Shown: positions 13,001 through 24,004, counted from the first letter of the stretch. The stretch: DNA of 64,000 bases from Chinchilla lanigera (GCF_000276665.1 NW_004955470.1:5885088-5949087), one strand, 5' to 3'. Made by a program: numbers and translations. Notes: generated from the sequence alone by a model not told the origin.

Positions 13001-13350
13001 NNNNNNNNNNNNNNNNNNNNNNNNNNNNNNNNNNNNNNNNNNNNNNNNNNNNNNNNNNNNNNNNNNNNNNNNNNNNNNNNNNNNNNNNNNNNNNNNNNNN
13101 NNNNNNNNNNNNNNNNNNNNNNNNNNNNNNNNNNNNNNNNNNNNNNNNNNNNNNNNNNNNNNNNNNNNNNNNNNNNNNNNNNNNNNNNNNNNNNNNNNNN
13201 NNNNNNNNNNNNNNNNNNNNNNNNNNNNNNNNNNNNNNNNNNNNNNNNNNNNNNNNNNNNNNNNNNNNNNNNNNNNNNNNNNNNNNNNNNNNNNNNNNNN
13301 NNNNNNNNNNNNNNNNNNNNNNNNNNNNNNNNNNNNNNNNNNNNNNNNNN
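13001..13350. other. Assembly gap (350 N)
   Basis: Run of N inside the L1 3' UTR. Open frames reading through it are artefacts. Confidence 1.
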
Positions 13351-13859
13351 CTTTAATAAAATAATTAACATTTATTCAACAGAAATGTTTCCATATGCCA
13401 ATGAAAGAGCTACAGAAGGATGCTGATAACAGCACTGTTCCAACAGCCCAAAAAAAATCCCCCTGGCCACCAGCAGTGGAATAGGTAAATTATGGTATAT
13501 GTGAACAATAGAATACAATACAGCAATGAAAACGAACAACTTCAACTACACACACATGGGTGAATCCCACAAACCATGTTTGCATAAAAGGAGCCAGACA
13601 CAAAGAGTAAATGCTTTATGATCCCACTGATATAAAGTTCACCCAGGAGCAAAGTTACTCTGTGGTATTAGAACATAGGAGAGTGACTATTTCTTTGGAG
13701 GCTGGTGACTGGGTGGGGGCTGTTTATGTCTGTCTCTTGATCTGAGTGTTGGTTACATGGCTGTTTATTTTATGAATATTTAGTAAATTGTATACTTATG
13801 GTACATATACTTTTCTCTATGTATATATTATTGTTCACAAATTAATTAATCAATTAATT

Positions 13860-13985
13860 TTTGGATGAAATCTTGCTATGTTGCTGAGGCTAGTCTGGAA
13901 ATCCTGGTCTCATGTGATCTTCTTGCCTCAGCTTCTTGAGTAGCTGGCATTGTAAGCAAATACCACTGCGTCCAACTGATTTTTA
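13860..13985 (-). mobile_element. B1-like SINE, antisense
   Basis: The plus strand shows aaatcttgctatgttgctga, tgatcttcttgcctcagctt and gagtagctggcattgtaagc, a decayed antisense B1/7SL-type SINE. Confidence 0.7.
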
Positions 13986-14079
13986 CCATTTTTATAAACA
14001 ATAAAAGGCAAGCAAATCTTGCCTACTGTATCTGGTGACCTGAAGATGTGAAGTGACCTTAGATTCTGAGGAAGGGGCA

Positions 14080-14215
14080 GGCCTGGGGATCTAACATTGA
14101 CTCTAGTTTCCAAATGGAGCCCTGAGGCATAGAGCAGTTGCAGGCCAGACCAAGGTTGCAAAGTGACTAAGTAGCAGAGCCAGGATTTGAACCCTGGAGG
14201 AAGGCTCCTGTGGTC
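14080..14215 (-). mobile_element. MIR SINE, antisense
   Basis: Antisense MIR core and tRNA-side order: ccctgaggcatagagcagtt, ccaaggttgcaaagtgacta, then agcagagccaggatttgaac. This matches the reverse complement of MIR from core to 5' end. Confidence 0.85.
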
Positions 14216-14227
14216 TTCATCCTTCAA

Positions 14228-16462
14228 CTTGACTGCTGTCTTTATTGCTCAGAGCTCAGGGAGGAGGAGAGGAGCAAATGCACAGGAGTTCAAGGCTGTG
14301 GTGGGAGGGAAGACAGGTGCAGAAACCTGAAGCGATTGAGGACATCTCTTTATTAAAGAGATACCTCCCAGTGAAGTGAATATTCACAAGGCCAACCAGG
14401 TGTAACGTGAGGAAAGGTTAAGGATCTTAGTGGGCTATGCTTATTGAGCTGGGAAGTCAGGGAAGTATGTGTTTAGTTTTTGAAAGATTTTGGAGTAAGG
14501 GACAAATTCTGATTACACCAGGGAAAATCATTTATGATAAATGCTCACTCATCTTACAATGTCAAAAAAAGAAAAATGAAGTGTGTGTACGTGTGTTGCG
14601 TGCATGTATACGCTACATTCTTTTGGGGGAAAATCTTATTTTCATCTGAGACAGAAAAAATACCATATCATTAGGCTTTTTTTAAAGTAAGGAAATTATG
14701 ATTTTGTGATTAGACCAGGATGTGATTATAGGTCAAAGTAGAACAACTTAATATAATTAGTTTTGAAACAGTAACTGAAACTACAATATACAAAACCACT
14801 GCCTGGAGTCTTAATTACACAACAGAGATTACTGTATACAAATCACTCATTCTGTCAGTTCCTTTTATTGCACAGGGATTAAATGCAAGAGTAAAGGACC
14901 TGGCCTGGATAGTCTCAATACAATATTACCAATGGGTACAGATTGGATAGGAGTAGTTAATAAAGCCAGTGAATCAAGTGAAAGGGCTTATTGTTTTAGA
15001 GTGTGTGTATAGTACATTATTCATAATGAGTTTGTTTAAGCAGAGTTTTCATTGGAAATAGCTCAAGAAGTATTTCCAAATTAAGAAATGTTTGCTAAAT
15101 AAAAGAGCCTGTGATTTATTTTTTACTATACAGTATCCACACTTCACACATTTGACATGACTTCATCCATACCGTACCCATCTGAACCTCTCAATTAGAT
15201 AAAACACAAAGGGATGAAGTCATTTGTTTTTAATCTCTTAGACAAGGAACTAAAATCAGGAGTGAAGCTCTTCCACCTTTCTGCTAAGACTGCCGAGTTG
15301 TGGGTACCCAATTGCCTCGTGTGATCACGCAGGAGCAAGTTAAACAATCCCTAAAAATCTCAGGACAGCCCTTCTTGCCCCAGAAACCCTTCCTCTCTGG
15401 GGTGTTCTCCGCTTGCCAACCTGGTTTCCAGATTCTTTGAGCCCCTGCACACCCTCGCTGCCTCAACCTCTCTGGCAAGGTGAGGAATCTCGGCCTCCTG
15501 AGACCCCACTGCCACATTCTCCGCGGACACTTTCCCTGCAAGTGCTCCTCTGACTTTCATTTCACCTCTGCTTGCTCTCGCCGTACGTGATTTGTATTTA
15601 CATGTCCAGGCAGCAGCACCTCACAATGCCTGTGTATTAGGTCTCATATTCCAAACTCAACTGAGTGGCGTATGTACGTATGTTGTATTGCATGTAAAAG
15701 TGACTCCTAATAAAGCTCTCTGAATCCTCTTTCCACCCACGTAGTTTATCCATACTTGACAAAGTACAGTGCAGGCGATGGGAAAAGGGAAACTGAAGGG
15801 TAGGAAAGTCTGTCTTCAGTGTTTTCAAACTTGCTTTAAAACACATACGTTTCTTGAAATGCAGAAGTTAAAGTGATGAATGTTAAGTGGATATTTTTTC
15901 GCCTTCACTGACTGATCAGAAGAGTAGTTATAACCCCCCTGACTGACGCCTCGAGCTGATAAATCAACAGCAAGGGAGAATATTTCAAGCACATCTATCA
16001 TTTAAGACAAACAGCCTAGACTGTGTATGATTATTTTTTATTCATCATTTTAGCTCACCTCTGCGTTTGTGCTTTCTCCGTGTTAATAATATCTGTATAA
16101 GACTTCTCAATATTTAATGTTACAGCTTGCCTGCCGCATACGGATGAGGTGAAGGTCACATGTTTGAGTTCTAGAAGCCCAGGGAGCTTTGCCAGAAGAA
16201 AAGGGAGGGAGCTCTGTTTCTCAAAAGCCCGATCCTAGCCAGCTTCCCTGTCATAATCACAGAACTAAAGTTTTACAGGCAAGGAAGGCCAAGCTACTTT
16301 AACAGGCTGGCACAAAAGCTTGTAATTAGCAAAGCGATGCCCAGGAGCACAAAGCAGCACAATTCAGAGTTTCCATGACTCGGGTCACACCCAGCCCAGT
16401 CCACAGGGTCAGTGGTACCCACGTCACACCCAAAGGATGGCAATACATAAGAAAAACCTTAC
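14228..16462. other. Intronic sequence downstream of the AFF3 exon, unassigned
   Basis: No exon or named repeat was recognised. It is mostly AT-rich and low in repeats. The part near the exon could include conserved intronic sequence, which cannot be judged without alignment. Confidence 0.35.
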
Positions 16463-16514
16463 CTGTTCACTCTCGTCTTCATCGCTGCTTAGCTTAAGGT
16501 CATCTTCTAGCATT
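16463..16514 (-). CDS. AFF3: AFF3 internal coding exon (downstream of the two), 52 bp
   Basis: On the minus strand a good acceptor (ccctgtttcag) precedes A plus seventeen codons reading MLEDDLKLSSDEDESEQ, and the donor is CAG|GTAAGG. The MLEDDLKLSSDE core is characteristic of the AFF2/AFF3 branch. AFF1 and AFF4 have clearly different versions (MLKDDLKLSSSED and MLEDDLQLSDSED, from memory). The upstream neighbour KGDAEPESPDN marks AFF3 rather than AFF2. The peptide is acidic and serine-rich and sits just before the poly-serine transactivation region. The tail SDEDESEQ differs from the SDEEDNEQ I recall in human AFF3, a mild change keeping the acidity. The methionine is internal, not a start. 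The next exon (serine-rich) is not in 1-16462, so the following intron is at least 16.4 kb. Skipping this exon alone would shift the frame. Confidence 0.95.
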
Positions 16515-16529
16515 CTGAAACAGGGAACA

Positions 16530-18060
16530 AAGAGGTACAGATACTTAGCAGATTCAAAATAATTCAATGCCAAAATATCACCTTGATAAGAGCAACATTT
16601 CAGTAATAAGTCTATTTGATTTCCTAATTTTTTTTTTCCTCCTCTCCCTTTTAAGTGCTTTTCCTCTGATGCACTTAGGAAATAGCAGACAGTTGCATGA
16701 TGAAAATTAATTCTCACGACAGTCACAGGGTAAGATGTGGGAGGCTTAAGGATTCACTGTTTTAGACATCAGGGCCAAAGAGGGTCACTTCCTGGGGTAG
16801 TGGTCATTCTACAGTGACTTGCTCAGTGTTTTCCTCATCCAAGGGTTGAGCTGTGTCCCTAGGCCTGCCCAGGGACCTTCACAGTAAAGAACATGACAGA
16901 ATGGGTGGAACTCTGTGAAAGCCACAAAGCAATGAACTTGAGTGTGAGTGACACCAGTCCAGGGGCTGCAGGAGGCATCTGCTGAAGACCACCACCTGAG
17001 AGGGAGCTCCTTGCACCTGGGAAAGCCACGTATACACCCAGGGACCTCAGGTTCATCCTGACAGAGGCTTTGAATTTGTAAGAGGCTGGAGTGAGGACAA
17101 GAGATACAACTTCAGATGATCATTCCTGATGATAAAAACATCATACTCTCACCAGCAATTGCTGGGTTCTTTCTTTATGGAATAACAGTTTGCAGATTTA
17201 TTCATTTCAAAAGACCTCTTGTTCAGAAGTGCACCCTAGAAAAGCACTCGGTAGCAGCAGAGTGGTTCTGCCAGCGAGTCGGGGGAACGTTACTCTGTAC
17301 AAAACCTGGGGCTCCAGGCACCTGTCTGGGGGCTGTTCCACCCTCTACTGAAACACCTCACTCTTCTCCTTCAAGTCAGCTTCAGAAGACTGTCCCCAAA
17401 ATGTGCTTGGGATCTTTTAAAGGCCTATTAGAGACCTATCATCAGGAGATGGCTGTGAAAATTTGTAAGTCGCTTTGGTGGCCTTTGGAGTGTACTAAAG
17501 GTGAGAGCTGTCAGAGCAGGGTGCCCCCCGCCTCTGTCCCAGCTGTCTGTGTATATGCAGCTGGTTACTTAAAGCACCCTCTGGCGCCATTCCCTATTCA
17601 CACAGTGAAGTTTATACTTGGCAATCTTGACGGTCTAGCCCTGCTTTACATTCCACGAGTCTATGAAGTACATTTGTTCCTCTCCACAATGTAGAAAAAA
17701 AAATTTTTTTGTTCCAGGATCACAACTGAGACAAATCCAAGTCATTTCTGGGGTGCCACTGAAGTCACTTCCACTAGGACACCAGATCCATCTCCTCACG
17801 GGGTGGCAGGCAGCATTTCTTTATTCATGAGACACTGAGCAACGCAGGAAACATCAGCAGAGACTGCAAGGCGTCACGCCCTGTACTTTAAACGACTGGC
17901 AGGTCTTTTATTTCCTTAACCTGAGACTCATGCACTGGCTCCCAAGAGAATGGACATCTTGGTGATTTATTAGAGGACTCTTGGAAGTAACCTGCGGAAG
18001 AGGACTGTGCTTTCCACTGAGTCCCCAGGGAGTCCCACAGTGACAGCACACAGAATAATG
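16530..18060. other. Intronic sequence, unassigned; 192-codon plus-strand open frame
   Basis: An open frame at 17116-17694 (antisense to AFF3) has no recognisable domain, signal peptide or repeat pattern. I treat it as chance. No named repeat was recognised. Confidence 0.35.
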
Positions 18061-18065
18061 TGTGT

Positions 18066-18371
18066 TGGTATGGCTGGAACGCAACCCTCCAAAGTTTGTG
18101 ATTCAGAAATTAATTCCCAGAGTCATATGTTGGTGGTCTATTTCACGAAATGATTGTTACTAGACGAATCAATGTGGGTGGGACCCTAGGATGGCATTAG
18201 TGCCCTCTGCCATGTTATGGTGCAGCCTGAGGGCCCTCACCTTGTTCTTAAACTCCTCGTCCCTTGTTCTTGGACTCCTCTACTCCAGCAATGTGAGCCA
18301 AACGTGCTTCCATTCTTTACAGATCATCTGGGCTCAGGTGTTTTGTTATAGAAACAGCACGGACTAAGACA
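18066..18371 (+). mobile_element. Solo MaLR-type LTR (MST/MLT1-like), sense
   Basis: It begins tggtatggctggaacgcaac and contains the internal words ggtgggaccctaggatggca and cattagtgccctctgcca. It ends ttatagaaacagcacggact-aagaca, the typical MaLR LTR end. The flanks tgtgt and cgtgt look like a 5-bp duplication with one mismatch. No internal region is attached. Confidence 0.75.
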
Positions 18372-18620
18372 CGTGTCAGTACATAAAGACACATCTGAAT
18401 TTCCCACTGCCCCTCACACCTCCAGATCCCAGCCAAGTCACCTCTTGGGTCTTGGCCCTTGTTGTTTATGATGAAACTCAGCTACCTTTGTCATTATTTG
18501 CAGAAGAAAAGGAGCTAGGAGTCCATTTTGCTTTGTGACTAATAACCAATCTACCACTGAATTTATCTAGCATATTAAAAATGAATTTATTTTGTTTTTG
18601 GAGAAAGTCTAAAAATCACA

Positions 18621-19046
18621 TGTATATTCATCTGTTTTCTATTGCTGTAATAAAATACTGGAGGATGGATACTTTATAAAGTAAAGAGACTAATCTAGTT
18701 CACGGTTTTGTGGGCTGGAAGTCCAAGATTAGGCAGCCCCATATCTCTGGGCTCTGCTGAAGGACCTTTTGGTTATATCACAACATAGCAGATAGCATCA
18801 CAGTGGAAATGACCCGAGAGGGAGAGATTATATGGTGACTGGACGCTAGGAAGGGATTCAGGCTCACTCTTCCATAGCAATTTGCTCTTGTGAGAATGAA
18901 CTACTCCCTTAGACCAGAGTCCTTTCTGAAGTTGATGTTCCCAGTGACCGAGTCATCTTATACGAGTGCTCACCACCTCTTGCCTTGGCCAGAGTGGGTA
19001 CCAAGCTTCCAGGACATGAACTTTTGGGGGGACACACTCAAACCAC
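18621..19046 (-). mobile_element. MaLR-type LTR, antisense
   Basis: The plus strand reads as a reversed MaLR LTR: ctgttttctattgctgtaat, gggctggaagtccaagatta near the start, and cttttggggggacacactca near the end. It lies 250 bp from the sense MaLR at 18066-18371 in opposite orientation. Confidence 0.75.
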
Positions 19047-19177
19047 CTCTAAGCCACAGAAACATGTACAAGCACTTTGCATTCAGGAGAGACTTCCAGA
19101 GAAACTCAAATGAAACCCCAGACCATTTCAGAACATGAGAAAGTAGCAATAGAAACAACTCGTTAAACAGCTTATAC

Positions 19178-19360
19178 AAGGGCTGATCAAAAAAAATGGT
19201 GTGTGCTTAAATAAATACAAATATTATAGTAAAAGACACATCGTCATTAACCCCCCTCAAAATATTCCTCCTCACTTTCAATATCTTATTCTACCATGCT
19301 TGCCACCCTCTGAAGCAGCTCTGGAAGTTGTCTTCCGTGAGTGTCTTCACGAGATGTGAT
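19178..19360 (-). pseudogene. Mariner transposase C-terminal relic, antisense, with terminal inverted repeat
   Basis: The outer end starts caagggctgatcaaaaa directly after a TA, as expected for a mariner end. Reading minus gives a decayed C-terminus resembling the mariner TLTEDNFQSCF...W stretch and a final EEYFEG-like motif, with frameshifts and a stop. This is a cut-and-paste DNA transposon remnant without function. It is the left arm of an inverted pair with 19383-19735. Confidence 0.72.
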
Positions 19361-19382
19361 AATCACCCAGGGAACGCTGCTG

Positions 19383-19735
19383 CCAAGTTTCAGTCAGTGA
19401 AAGGCGGGCTCAGAAAAACATGGTGCTGTGTCCCATCACTTATTCACTAGATGTGGCACCATGCGATTTAAGGCACTTCCCCGAAGTCGAAAGGACCACG
19501 CAATGGAAACGTGTTGAATTAATTCAGAACTTCCAGGCAGCCACGACGCCACAACTGAAGACATTCATGGAAGAGTCTTGTCTTCCAGGTCTGCTCAGGA
19601 AGCAGCAAGAACTGTGAGATAAGTATGTTCACAGCGAGGGGGAAGGTTCTGAAGGGGACTCATGGCAGGGTGTCTTTTACTGAGATGAGTTTTTCAAGAT
19701 GTAAACATTCAGTGTATTTTGTGACCGTACTTCGC
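19383..19735 (+). pseudogene. Mariner transposase C-terminal relic, sense
   Basis: Translation gives YSLDVAPCDLRHFPEVER, the counterpart of the mariner YSPDLAPCDFFLFPKLK catalytic-domain motif. QLKTFMEE and, after an in-frame stop, DKYVHSEGEGSEGD follow, matching the usual C-terminal end. The aspartate of the motif is present, but stops and lost residues make it inactive. The downstream tgtcttttact word also occurs reversed in the left arm. The right terminal repeat is not clear. Confidence 0.8.
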
Positions 19736-19739
19736 ACAC

Positions 19740-20610
19740 AGTCCCACAGCCATCCTGGCTGGTGCTACTGTCAAAACGTGAGAGCACAGACTTTGAAAGA
19801 CCAGTCATGTCCACACTTCCCCCTACCTCCTAACGCATGCGCAAGCCCTTGCTGTGGTAACCGAGGCTCAATTCCCAGCACCGTCCGAGAACAGGAGCCC
19901 TTCTGCTATGTTCTGGCGGTTGCCAGCACAGCCCCTGACTCCCTTGGGAAGGACAGCGCTTTTCCCTTTGCCCTCACTTTTCACAAAGCCCTCACTTTTA
20001 ATGCCGATCATATCAGAGCGGCCTCTTCAAGCGCCTGAGGAAGACAAGGAGTGTTCCGAGGTCACAGCTGAACAGTAAAATGTGGCTGGAGAGGAAAAGA
20101 GAGTAACTACGGCACCCACAAGACCCTGAGGCCTGTCCACATTTGGTGCATGGTGAGTGGACAGCAGGTTGTGGTCGCCTCCCTCAGAACACAAACACCG
20201 TCATCGTAGAGGTGCCCGGCTCTGGCCAGCTCCCGATCTCTAGGGAGTGTGTTCGCCATTTGCCCATTTCCTAAAGAACTTGGGATGGCACAAGTATATT
20301 AAACAATAAACACACAAAAGTATTAAGCCGAGAGTAAAAGGACAATGAGAACGGACTGTTGGTTAGGCTCCCGGGCATGGGGTGTGGCTCTCCACCTGTT
20401 TCTGAAAAAGGAAGGCAAAGACGGACCCTGGGCTAGGGATCGAGTGTGGGGTTGGCCGCATGGGCACCTTCCACACCCGGACCCCCCCAGCAGCTCCAGG
20501 GGTTCCTCCTCTAATGATGTCCCCCATCAGAGCCAAGCTGCCTCCTGTCCCCTCCCCTTCACAGCCTGAGTCCTCGAACCCAGGGAGGAGATCTCATTGC
20601 TGAATGATGT
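19740..20610. other. Intronic sequence, unassigned
   Basis: Moderately GC-rich, with no exon or repeat named. Overlapping open frames at 19625-20078 and 20345-20569 have no recognisable motif. Confidence 0.35.
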
Positions 20611-20614
20611 TTGC

Positions 20615-20800
20615 TGCAGATGTGCTAAGCAACTATTAGACCTGACCTCATTCAGCCCACAGCAACCCCTTCAAGGTAGGAGGTGTGCACTGCTGGGGGA
20701 GCAGCCTGCAGGAGTCAGAGCATGCAGAAAGGTCCTGGGGTCACATAGCCCAGGATGAATCCTAGCTTGCTGCCACTCAGGCAGCTGAACAATCTGGTAC
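20615..20800 (-). mobile_element. MIR SINE, antisense, decayed
   Basis: The segments gatgtgctaagcaactatta, cctcattcagcccacagcaa, ccccttcaaggtaggaggtg and a late ggtcctggggtcacatagcc follow the order of reversed MIR. Confidence 0.6.
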
Positions 20801-20904
20801 TGTCTTAAAGGGCTTCCTAGAGAGCTCATTACACACTTCCTGGAATGTGCCTACTACAGAGCCTGGCAAAGGGACCTTCAGTTGGTGTCCATGGTTATTG
20901 ATGC

Positions 20905-21360
20905 ATGACTGGGCGTCCCCCTTTCGTATTCACGTCCACCAACTCAACCAACTGTGGATCAAAAATACTCAAAAAATTGCATCTGTATGGAACATATAGA
21001 CTTTATGTCCATATTTCCTACACAATAGAGTTTAACACCTCTTTATATAGCATTTACACATATTGGGTATTATAATAAATTCAGACATAATTTAAAGTAT
21101 ATAGGAGGGGGTGCTGGGGATTTAGCTCAGCGGCACAGCACCTGCCTGGCAAGCGCAAGGTTGTGAATTTGATCCCCAGTACCGGAAACAAACAAACAAA
21201 CAAACAAACGAAAATAAAGTATATGGGAGGAACTGATCAGGTTACATGTGAATATTATGCCATTTTATGTGAGGCACTTGAGCACCCACAGGTATTGGTA
21301 TCAGAGGGAGATCCTTGAACCAATCCATCCCCACGGATATCAAGGGACAAGTGTATTCCC
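20905..21360 (+). mobile_element. MER2-like Tigger DNA transposon, split by an ID SINE
   Basis: Order of words: gggcgtccccctttcgtatt, ccaactgtggatcaaaaata, aaattgcatctgtatggaac, ttatatagcatttacacata, then after the ID catttt-atgtgaggcacttga and ggatatcaagggacaagtgt. This is the MER2/Tigger pattern also seen at 38700-38990. It is non-autonomous and old, since an ID later inserted into it. Confidence 0.82.
21109..21214 (+). mobile_element. Young ID SINE inserted in the MER2-like element
   Basis: The ID body (tgctggggatttagctcagc, ggcacagcacctgcctggca) ends in a (CAAA)n tail. The flanks carry a 16-bp duplication, taaagtatat[a/g]ggagg, at 21093-21108 and 21215-21230 with one mismatch. Confidence 0.93.
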
Positions 21361-21913
21361 TTTGGATCTGTGAGGGACCAGGTCTTAGTGCATTACAGAC
21401 GCTCAGATGGGTGAGCAAGCTGACAAAGATGTCTTTATAATGAAGCCCTGAGACTAAGCGAGTGCTCTCCTTTGAGGCCCCTTTGAAGTGACTTTCGCTC
21501 GTGACCGGGGGTGGGAATATAACTGCTACTGTGGCTGATTGGTCTGTCTACAGCAAATGTGCTGTCAGCAGCAAATGTGCACGGGAAGGTCTGCCTGGGA
21601 GCCAGCGCGGGGCCATGTGGCCAGGAGTCCCCCTCGAGGCCTGCTGTCTCACGACAGCGGGGACACTGCAATAAAACTGAACTTTTAAAACTGAGGTTAG
21701 AGAGCAGAGGAGCAGCTGGAGGCACAAAGAAACCTGGACTCTACGGCCTTGACAAGAGAAGAGCCGTCAAAGTGCTGCCAGGAACGTCCTAGAGAGGAAC
21801 TTGCGCTGACTTCACAGCGGAGTCCGACCCAGGTAACTGAACTGTGACAGTTAAAGAACACAAGGAGGGTTTTAAACATGTAATTTAGATTCTACCCACT
21901 TTAAGAACTTCTT

Positions 21914-22009
21914 TTTTGTTTGTTTGTTTTTTTTCCAGTACCAGGAATCGAACTCACGACCTTGCGCTTGCCAGGCAGGTGCTGTGCCGCAGAGCTAAAT
22001 CCCCAGCCC
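21914..22009 (-). mobile_element. Young ID SINE, antisense
   Basis: On plus, a T-rich start with a (TTTG)n tail is followed by ccagtaccaggaatcgaact, tgcgcttgccaggcaggtgc and agctaaatccccagccc. A perfect 11-bp duplication, aagaacttctt, flanks it (21903-21913 and 22010-22020). Confidence 0.92.
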
Positions 22010-22020
22010 AAGAACTTCTT

Positions 22021-23580
22021 AAAACTATTGTCTCTACCATGTCATCTCACATCCCTAACACCAGGGACAGAGAATCTAGACTGAACCACCGGCAGAATGG
22101 CTCTTGGTCTCGCGCCTAGAAGGAAGACCCTGCTCGAGCTCAGCAGAGGCGAGGATGAGAGAGAACCGCCACTGGGAAGTTCCCAGACCAAGCACATGCA
22201 TGCAACTTTCTTATTCCCTCCAGTGACCTTTCCCTTCCTGAAAGTAAAAGACAAACAAGACCATGCCTCACTGCCACCAGCAGAAAGAGAGTCCAAGCCC
22301 CCGACTGTCATGCGCTCCTGTGCTCATGAGCACGTATCCGTGGAATGCACACCGTCCCCCAGGGCTGGTTCCCTTCCCTTGTGACGGTCCAATCAGCACT
22401 GTCATTTTATCTACTTTTCAATGCCTCAAAATTGTGATGCTGTGGCATACACAACCTTAGCACAACCAACTGTCTTGGTAAGACAAGGTAGACTCAGCTG
22501 CTCTCAGGAGAGGCAGGAATCCAACACAGTGCTTGCAACTTAAACATATGATTATCGTAACTTCCCTGTGTTCATTATTTGTTTTCAGCCAAGCAAGAGG
22601 CAAGCTTATGTTGTAGCTGGTGTCCACCTTTTGGGGGCCCTAAATGTTTCTGGAAGCAGAAAGAACAGCCTCCCCTTACCAGATGGCTGCAGCTTCTGAA
22701 GCTAATATGTACTCCACGCAGGTACTGTGGACGGGACATTAACCACCTTCAGTGTAACGACAGCCATTTCACAGAGTGGTGGTTTTTAATTAATAGGATT
22801 TCCCCAGAATTATTTGTCATTTGGGGCTCTTAGAAGATCTGCATCCTTTAGTCCTTTAAAGTTCATTTCATTTTGGTTCATTTTAATGGTTTTTAAAAAT
22901 TCTGAGTTTTAATTGGGCTCTTTGACGCTTACATTTGCATCTATGGCAGGAGCTGTTACTTTCTCCACCTACCAGAGAAAAACTTTATGAATCCCCATTA
23001 AACATATTCATATATGCAAATACCTATCCTAGCAATTAGTCTGGCTTGATAGCCTATTTGTTATGCAAGCACACCCCTGTAGGTATTCGCAAGCCCTCAT
23101 TTCTAGGAGTACTCCGGACGTGGGAGGGGATGCTAGACAACTCATTCCACTCTTCCTGCAGCCCACTGCTCCGCTAGGGTCAGTGCTACCATCTGTCCAG
23201 GGTGATTTTCTTTAAGAGCTGACACCTTCCACTCTGCAGTTGTTCAGGAGAACTAAGCTCCCATCATTCCAGGGAACTGGGAACCTGGGAGGGTGGCACT
23301 GGCTCCCGCTGGGGTTGATGTCTGAATGTGAAGTGGCCCCCAGGGTTCTTGGGGGTGTATGTCGGCTGGTGGTCTGGCAGGCACCTGAGGCCCTGACACT
23401 GAGACACTTCCCTCATGACACTGAGTACATTCCTAACAGGACCTCACCACAGCATTTACTTCCCCACAAGGTAGGATTCCAAGGAGAACTGAGATCTCCT
23501 CTCACGTCTGCACCTGCTAGAAACTACTGTTCATTCATTCAACCAGTGGAGCCCAAGTCATTGGAAAACAAGTTCCCAAA
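22021..23580. other. Intronic sequence, unassigned
   Basis: No exon or named repeat was recognised. It includes two octamer words (atttgcat at 22932-22939, atgcaaat at 23014-23021) in an AT-rich patch. Confidence 0.35.
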
Positions 23581-23584
23581 AAGG

Positions 23585-23770
23585 CTATGCACTTGCCCTC
23601 AAGGAGCATCCAGTTGGTAGGGTACAGAGGCAGTAATTCAACGATGTTAGCTTGGAAGAGTAAACATTAGAGCATAGAGATGCTCTTGGAGACTGGGGGA
23701 GCCGGTCAGGAAAAGCTCCCTAGACAAGGGCATGTCTGAGCTGTCTTTAAGGTCCTGGAGGAACCACAGA
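23585..23770 (+). mobile_element. Old mammal-wide repeat fragment, family not named
   Basis: The words cacttgccctcaaggagcat, ggtcaggaaaagctccctag and tgtctgagctgtctttaagg match the order of a common ancient mammalian repeat, but I cannot name the family reliably. Confidence 0.45.
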
Positions 23771-23907
23771 GACACAGCCCACTCTATGAAAAGCCACTGT
23801 CCCACAAAATAAGGGTAACAGCCAAGTATGGGGTGTTTGGGGGAACAGAGGTAACTTATTTCCCTCTTTCCTGTGGTATTCCTTGTTAAAAAGAAGGTGA
23901 TGCACAT

Positions 23908-24004
23908 TCGGGCTTGTGGGTGGAGCTCAGGGGTGTGGCGCTTAACCTTGCACAAAGCCTTGGGCTCTATCCCCAGCACCAAGCAAAAAGACGCACGCAC
24001 GCAC
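23908..24004 (+). mobile_element. Old ID SINE with (GCAC)n-like tail
   Basis: The body gggtggagctcaggggtgtg, ccttgggctctatccccagc and a final accaagcaaaaagacgcacg show a diverged ID element of a different subfamily from the young copies at 11.3, 21.1 and 21.9 kb. Confidence 0.75.

Larger units (their letters stand above)
11085..13840 (+). mobile_element. LINE-1 fragment: ORF2 relic plus 3' UTR
   Basis: Sequence order matches L1 ORF2: aaatcaaaatggaattcttc, aatgtaaatggtctaaatat, attggcagagtggataaaga, tatgtgctgtctataagaaa, agcagaattcacattctttc and tagcattaaatgcttacact. A 3' UTR follows (gctggtgaggatggggaaca, ccactgctggtgggaatgtc, then gaatacaatacagcaatgaa). Stops and indels are frequent, so it is dead. 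It is interrupted by an ID SINE (11290-11408), a MITE (12308-12399) and the assembly gap 13001-13350. The L1MA/L1MB age class is the closest by memory. Confidence 0.88.

Noticed and set aside
12859..13426. Open frames of 141-170 codons around 13 kb
   Set aside because: They run through the N gap and have no real coding sequence.
16463..16514. AFF2 as the identity of the exon
   Set aside because: The MLEDDLKLSSDE core fits AFF2 and AFF3, but the preceding exon KGDAEPESPDN and the tail after SSDE fit AFF3.
19420..19617. Functional transposase gene
   Set aside because: Only the C-terminal part is present, with an in-frame stop and lost conserved residues. It is a relic.
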